Below are positions 32,156-36,339 of a DNA stretch of 36,339 nucleotides, piece by piece. A program made the translations under genes and the position numbers. The stretch's first letter is position 1, and each line of letters starts with the position of its first letter. The notes beneath the pieces are model-generated. The model was not told the origin of the DNA and searched no databases. It saw only the letters and a program-made list of their open reading frames with translations. Source of the DNA: Alphaproteobacteria bacterium (GTDB lineage Bacteria > Pseudomonadota > Alphaproteobacteria > 16-39-46 > JABJFC01); the NCBI GenBank assembly GCA_018662925.1, contig JABJFC010000011.1:1-36339 (forward strand). Reading direction: 5' to 3'.

Positions 32156-32342
32156 CTCAGGGGCTCGCCCCCAGAACTTGAAAATATTTTATCTGTAGAA
32201 ACAGCGAATTTTTCATGCCATGGACATTTTTTAATTTCTGTTACAATATTTAAGTTGCTTTTTTTTCAAGAGCTACCATACTGGGGCCAGTATAGTAGTA
32301 TTGGAAGTTAATCATTGTTTTTTAAGAGTTTTGGTTGCACGC

Positions 32343-33251
32343 ATGGATCTAGATAAGCTCAAAACCTTTTATCTGGTGGGGACACTTGGTGGTGTAAATC
32401 GCGCAGCTAAACGGCTCGGTTTGAGTCATGCTGCGATTAGTAGGCAGATGACTTCTCTGCAACAATCAGTAGGTGAGCAATTATTAAGTAGAACACCAAA
32501 AGGGATGATCTTGACCGAAAAGGGTGAGCTTCTTTTAGGAAGAGTGCGAGAGCTATTGTCGGAAGTTGAATCCATCAAAGAAGAGTTAAAGTGCTCCGCT
32601 GGTAGCGTAAAAGGGGAGATAAAATTTTCTGCTACAGCGGGTTTGACCGCTGTTTTTCTTATGTATTATATCCCCGGATTTCTTGAACTTCATCCCGAGA
32701 TAAAATTGACGATTTTGGGAAGTGAACACTATCGTGATTTGACCGTTGGTGAGGTAGATGCAGAGATAAGAACTTCTCTTAGTGGGCGTCCAGGATTGGA
32801 ACATGTTTATTTGACGACGTGCCATCTGAAGCTATACGCAAGCAAGAAGTATATAGAAAAATTTGGTGTTCCCAAATCCGCTGAGGAACTTGATAATCAT
32901 CGCCTTATTGCTTTTGGTGACAAGTTCGATAAGCCTTATGCAGATGTGAATTGGCATTTGAAAGTAGGGGCGAAACATGGTCATGAACGAAATTCATATC
33001 TAAATATCAATAGTGTGAGAGCCACCTTTTTAGCAGGTGAATTTGGAATTGGTATTATTTCAGTGCCAGAGGAAGTCGTACTTCTCAATAAATCTCCTCT
33101 TATCCAAATACTTCCTGATATAGAAAGTCCTAAGATTGACTTATACTTTGTCTATCCAAAAGCTCAAGAAAAGTCCCGTCGTACAATGGCTTTGAGAGAC
33201 TATTTGAAATCTGTACTCAGTGTTTGGAACAAGGATGACGCTGTGGCTTAG
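32343..33251 (+). CDS. LysR family transcriptional regulator
   Basis: A 302-residue regulator with an N-terminal winged HTH (MDLDKLKTFYLVGTLGGVNRAAKRLGLSHAAISRQ) and a substrate-binding-like effector domain from about residue 90. The in-frame TTG at 32301 would add 14 residues, but homologs begin near MDLDKLKTF. Usual LysR logic (control of a divergent neighbour) does not apply, because pntB upstream is on the same strand and the ABC operon downstream is convergent; the target is unknown. Confidence 0.88.
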   Translation: MDLDKLKTFYLVGTLGGVNRAAKRLGLSHAAISRQMTSLQQSVGEQLLSRTPKGMILTEKGELLLGRVRELLSEVESIKEELKCSAGSVKGEIKFSATAGLTAVFLMYYIPGFLELHPEIKLTILGSEHYRDLTVGEVDAEIRTSLSGRPGLEHVYLTTCHLKLYASKKYIEKFGVPKSAEELDNHRLIAFGDKFDKPYADVNWHLKVGAKHGHERNSYLNINSVRATFLAGEFGIGIISVPEEVVLLNKSPLIQILPDIESPKIDLYFVYPKAQEKSRRTMALRDYLKSVLSVWNKDDAVA

Positions 33252-33282
33252 GCTGGTTTCATTGGAGTGTGCTTTTGTGTAA

Positions 33283-34077
33283 CTAATCTAGCAGCAAGCT
33301 ACTTTCTTCGATTTTATCCCCACTATTTTTCTTGAATAAATTCAAGAGGTCGGGGACGGATAGCTTTTTCCGCTTTTCGCCTGATATGTCCAAAACGATT
33401 TTTCCATGGTGTAACATAATAGTGCGGGTTCCCACATTTAGAGCATGGCTCATGCTGTGCGTTACCATGAGGGTGGTAAGCTGGCGCTCCTCTACAATCT
33501 TTTTCGTAAGCTCAATGACAAAGGATGCTGTTTTGGGATCAAGAGCTGCCGTGTGCTCATCGAGTGCAAGAATTTTCATAGGCCTCAAGATAGCCATTAG
33601 GAGGCTCAAAGTTTGGCGTTGTCCTCCTGAGAGGAGTCCAACAGGATCCTTAAGTCGTCTTTCTAGTCCTAAATGTAAATCTTTAAGATGATGAACGATT
33701 TTCTCTCGTGTGTGTGGAGATAAGGCGAGGGCAATCCCTCGATTTTCACCTCTACAGAGTGCAAGTGCCAAATTTTCTTCCACAGAAAGTTCTGGACAAG
33801 TTCCTTTCATAGGATCTTGGAAGACACGTGCAATAAATGGAGCTCGCTTATGAACGGGCCATTTTGTAATGACTTTATCATCGATTGACACCACACCGGA
33901 TTGGGGCCGAACATCTCCAGTTAAAGTATTTAATAGTGTAGATTTTCCTGCACCGTTGCCACCAATAAGGGTTACAAATTCGCCCTTTCGGATGTTCAAA
34001 GAGATATTATTTAGCACTGAAACTTGCAAAGGGGTCCCTTGATTAAAAGCAACACGAATATTCTTAAGTTGAATCAT
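33283..34077 (-). CDS. ABC transporter ATP-binding protein of ABC_sub_bind (TrpXYZ-like) system
   Basis: A 264-residue ATPase with Walker A GGNGAGKST near residue 40, signature LSGGQRQTLSL, and the characteristic Walker B ILALDEHTAALDP of this subfamily (COG1101-type). The switch His is in VTHSMSHALN. It is the third gene of a three-gene operon; the ATG overlaps the permease stop (4 bases). Such systems are linked to tryptophan or related uptake in other bacteria; the substrate here is not determined. Confidence 0.88.
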   Translation of the reverse strand: MIQLKNIRVAFNQGTPLQVSVLNNISLNIRKGEFVTLIGGNGAGKSTLLNTLTGDVRPQSGVVSIDDKVITKWPVHKRAPFIARVFQDPMKGTCPELSVEENLALALCRGENRGIALALSPHTREKIVHHLKDLHLGLERRLKDPVGLLSGGQRQTLSLLMAILRPMKILALDEHTAALDPKTASFVIELTKKIVEERQLTTLMVTHSMSHALNVGTRTIMLHHGKIVLDISGEKRKKLSVPDLLNLFKKNSGDKIEESSLLLD

Positions 34078-34979
34078 GCGTGTCTCCTTTTAGCAAAGTA
34101 TGCTTTTACGGATTTACGCATGTGTGCACTTATCATGGCCAGGGTGACCAATGCTGCTGTGATTAAATTAAGATCGGAGGCTTGAAGGCCAAGAGTATCT
34201 GTATTGAGGGCCAAGGCATAGACAAAGCGGTAAATAACGGAACCCAGAATACATCCTATGAGGGCTACAAAAAGAAGTCGTGTATGAAATATGGCTTCCC
34301 CAATAAGGACGCCTGCGAGCCCAACAAGAATCGTTCCTACACCCATTTGAACATCTGCAAATCCTTGAGACTGAGCAAAGAGGGCTCCTGCTAGGGCTGC
34401 AAAGGCATTCGCGATGGCTAGTCCCATAAGAGTCATGCCGTTGGTGCCAATTCCTTGAGCTTTTGCCATGGCTAGATTTTGCCCTGTAGCGCGCATAGCG
34501 AGCCCCATATCCGATAGGAGGAATCTGAAGAAAATCATGAGGATGAACAACAATGCCCCTCCCATAAAAATTACGTTTGTAGAAAGGTGTGGCAGCTGCA
34601 GTAGGGATTGAAGTGGATGAAATACAGTATCTTGATCAAATATAGAAAGGTTTGGGCCTCCCATAATCCTTAGATTAATTGAATACAAGGCTGTCATCGT
34701 AATGATACCTGCGAGAAGATGGAGTATTTTCCAGCGGATATTTAACCATGCGGTGAAAAGACCAGAGAGACTTCCTCCCAACAGGGCGGCTAGTAGAGCT
34801 AACCAAGGTGAGTAGCCATTGATAATCAGGATGCTTGAAATGGCGGCTCCCAAAGGAAAACTGCCGTCGACTGTTAAATCAGGGAAATCTAGAACCCGAA
34901 AGGAAAGGTATACACCAACTGCAACAAGCCCGTAGATGAGGCCCATTTCAATGGCCCCAAGAAATTGCATCGAATTCAT
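34074..34979 (-). CDS. ABC transporter permease of ABC_sub_bind (TrpXYZ-like) system
   Basis: A 301-residue BPD_transp_2-like permease with about nine spans. The start MNSMQFLGAIEMGLIYGLVAVGVYLSFRVLDFPDLTVDG and an ANAFAALAGALFAQSQGFADVQMG region match the COG4120 family. It overlaps the binding-protein gene upstream and the ATPase gene downstream by 4 bases each, so the three are translationally coupled. Confidence 0.9.
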   Translation of the reverse strand: MNSMQFLGAIEMGLIYGLVAVGVYLSFRVLDFPDLTVDGSFPLGAAISSILIINGYSPWLALLAALLGGSLSGLFTAWLNIRWKILHLLAGIITMTALYSINLRIMGGPNLSIFDQDTVFHPLQSLLQLPHLSTNVIFMGGALLFILMIFFRFLLSDMGLAMRATGQNLAMAKAQGIGTNGMTLMGLAIANAFAALAGALFAQSQGFADVQMGVGTILVGLAGVLIGEAIFHTRLLFVALIGCILGSVIYRFVYALALNTDTLGLQASDLNLITAALVTLAMISAHMRKSVKAYFAKRRHA

Positions 34980-36004
34980 TTTAATTTTCCAAATACTGTT
35001 GCATTTTTCAGGAGGTCTTGAGGAAATGAAATCTCCAGTTTTTTCGCTGAAGAAGCATTGAGATATACCTGCTGTTTCTTCGGTCCTTCAATTGGAAAAG
35101 ATTTTGGCGAAGCTCCCTCCAGAATTTGTGCTACTATGGAGGCTGTTTGCACGCCTTGATCAAAATAGCTGCTTCCAACTGTTGCAAGGGCGCCTAGTTT
35201 TACACTTTCGAATTCACTAGTGAAGACAGGGATCTTGTCTGTTCTAGCTGTTTTGACAACGCTTTCGATGACTGAAACAACGACATTATCAAGGGGAACA
35301 TAAATAGCCTCTCCTTTTGCCACAGCAGTACGGGTGGCCATTAGGGCATCAGAAGATTTTGACACAGGAATCTCGACAATGGTGATATCTTTCTTCAATG
35401 TCTTAAGCTCTTCTACTTGTTTGACCGAGTTTGGCTCTCCAGGATTATAGAGGACAGCAAGATGCTTCAGATGTGGAACAAGCTTTTTCATTAGTTTCAG
35501 GTGTTCTTTTGTAGAGGGAGTGTCCATAGTCCCTGTAACAAATCCATCCGGTTTTTTTGGATCTTTGACAAGATTGGCGGCAACGGGGTCAGAAACAGCA
35601 CCGAAAACAAGAGGAATATTACTATCCCGATTGGCTGAAAGCACAGCTTGTGCTGAAGGGGTGCCGATTGCAACGATTACTGAGGGATCCAGTCCGACAA
35701 ATTTTTGAGCAATTTGGGCCGCAAGGCTGATATTCCCCTGGGCATTTTCAAAGGTAATATGTAGGTTTTTTCCTTCGGAATAACCTAGTTTTTCAAGGCC
35801 ATCTATCAACCCCTTTCGGAAAGCATCTAGAGAAGGGTGTGCAACAATTTGAGTGATTGCGAGCGACTTTGTCTCAATATTTTTAGAGGCACTAAGGCCG
35901 AAAATTGGATTCAGTAAAAAGCATAAAAGAAATAATAATAGGGAGTTAAGTACTCTATTTTCGTTTTTTGTGAAGTTTGAAGTTCGGGTCATTTCTGTAT
36001 TCAT
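34976..36004 (-). CDS. ABC transporter substrate-binding protein (ABC_sub_bind family)
   Basis: A 342-residue periplasmic protein with a long signal region (hydrophobic LLLFLLCFLLNPIFG near residues 23-37). The mature part has IAITQIVAHPSLDAFRKG-like (LAITQIVAHPSLD) and VIVAIGTPSAQA and PLVFGAVSDPVAANLV motifs that define the PF04392 family (TrpX/COG2984). The first ATG (36004) gives a rather long n-region; the internal ATG at 35992 is possible, and neither has a strong ribosome binding site. First gene of the operon. Confidence 0.88.
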   Translation of the reverse strand: MNTEMTRTSNFTKNENRVLNSLLLFLLCFLLNPIFGLSASKNIETKSLAITQIVAHPSLDAFRKGLIDGLEKLGYSEGKNLHITFENAQGNISLAAQIAQKFVGLDPSVIVAIGTPSAQAVLSANRDSNIPLVFGAVSDPVAANLVKDPKKPDGFVTGTMDTPSTKEHLKLMKKLVPHLKHLAVLYNPGEPNSVKQVEELKTLKKDITIVEIPVSKSSDALMATRTAVAKGEAIYVPLDNVVVSVIESVVKTARTDKIPVFTSEFESVKLGALATVGSSYFDQGVQTASIVAQILEGASPKSFPIEGPKKQQVYLNASSAKKLEISFPQDLLKNATVFGKLK

Positions 36005-36339
36005 CGGATCTATCTATTTTTAAACTGTAATTAAAAGGCGAAAATTTGGTAAAAAGCTCACAAAAGCTTCTAAATCGAAAATCTAGCCAATAGGACCCTA
36101 TATATTCATTCGTACAGGTCATACTTCTTTCCCTTAAGCTATACAGTTGTAATCAGCACAACCTCCCATAAACGGAACATAAATACAAGTCAGTTGTTAC
36201 CCCAAAATCCGCGATAGGAAGTTACATTTCTCCTTCAAGTTCAAGGGGACGCAGTTTTTTCGATCGAGCGCGAGTTTTTTTAGGTGTTAAATTTTTAAAT
36301 CAGCAATAATTGACCCAAAGCGCTAAAAGTTACTCTAAA
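36005..36339. other. Intergenic stretch to window end, no supported gene
   Basis: No frame has both a start and a ribosome binding site. The region should contain the promoter of the ABC operon on the minus strand, but no clear -35/-10 pair was found. A short minus-strand frame near 36224-36301 ends in a plausible basic peptide but lacks a start codon. Confidence 0.5.

Noticed and set aside
32156-32180. GGGG-CTCG-CCCC hairpin after pntB as a terminator
   Set aside because: The stem is only four or five base pairs and no U-run follows.
36224-36301. Minus-strand frame ending in a basic peptide followed by TAA
   Set aside because: An in-frame stop lies 26 codons upstream with no ATG, GTG or TTG between, so it cannot be a complete gene; no evidence supports a remnant of a known protein.

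Overview
The window looks like chromosomal DNA of an AT-leaning alphaproteobacterium, probably a host-associated lineage with a reduced genome. The alphaproteobacterial markers are an NDUFS4-type complex I accessory subunit, a DUF1013/TrcR cell-cycle regulator, a PntAA/PntAB/PntB three-subunit transhydrogenase, the kdsD-rnd-lptC-lptA-lptB order and two DUF465 (YdcH-like) mini-proteins. A Holosporales-like affiliation is an inference from gene content, the secreted paralog family and the Fic protein; it was not tested.

Layout. 1-2600: a tandem family of secreted proteins on the minus strand (one cut by the window edge, two complete); the first 213 bases of the window are almost identical to part of the second gene. 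2678-6124: a periplasmic copper chaperone divergent from a Zn/Mn ABC importer operon. That operon starts with an unlisted 36-codon membrane peptide joined to the ATPase gene by TAATG, and is preceded by three tandem 14-bp repeats. 6075-8447: an unknown protein, a TerC/Alx-type membrane protein and a secreted Cys-containing protein with a long acidic tail. 8524-8720: a 6S RNA with its own promoter. 9014-10132: a short prepilin peptidase, RidA and tRNA-Gln. 10259-13522: the rpmH-rnpA-yidD-yidC-engB operon.

13796-18686: tRNA-Leu, then RNase D, KdsD, LptC, LptA, LptB and long HPF, an LPS synthesis and export block. The rpoN and ptsN genes that usually flank hpf in alphaproteobacteria are absent. 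18864-25746: a DUF465 protein, phosphofructokinase, TrcR, a bactofilin-like membrane protein, an O-antigen ligase/polymerase family protein, a second and very short DUF465 gene with a perfect terminator, Hsp33, an unknown lipoprotein and SixA.

25907-27106: a Fic AMP-transferase with a C-terminal winged helix, preceded by three palindromic operator-like sites about 32 bp apart, an apparently autoregulated module. 27204-28759: an unknown small protein, a LysE exporter, tRNA-Pro, NDUFS4 and tRNA-Arg. A roughly 100-bp palindromic element directly follows tRNA-Arg, and part of it also follows the 6S RNA. 29052-32155: the transhydrogenase operon. 32343-36004: a LysR regulator convergent with a three-gene ABC importer of the ABC_sub_bind (TrpXYZ-like) type. 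36005-36339: no gene that I can support.

Functional themes are envelope biogenesis (YidC, Lpt, KdsD, O-antigen ligase, bactofilin), metal handling (PCuAC, Zn importer, TerC), redox (Pnt, NDUFS4, Hsp33), and secreted or host-interaction candidates (the paralog family, the acidic protein, Fic).
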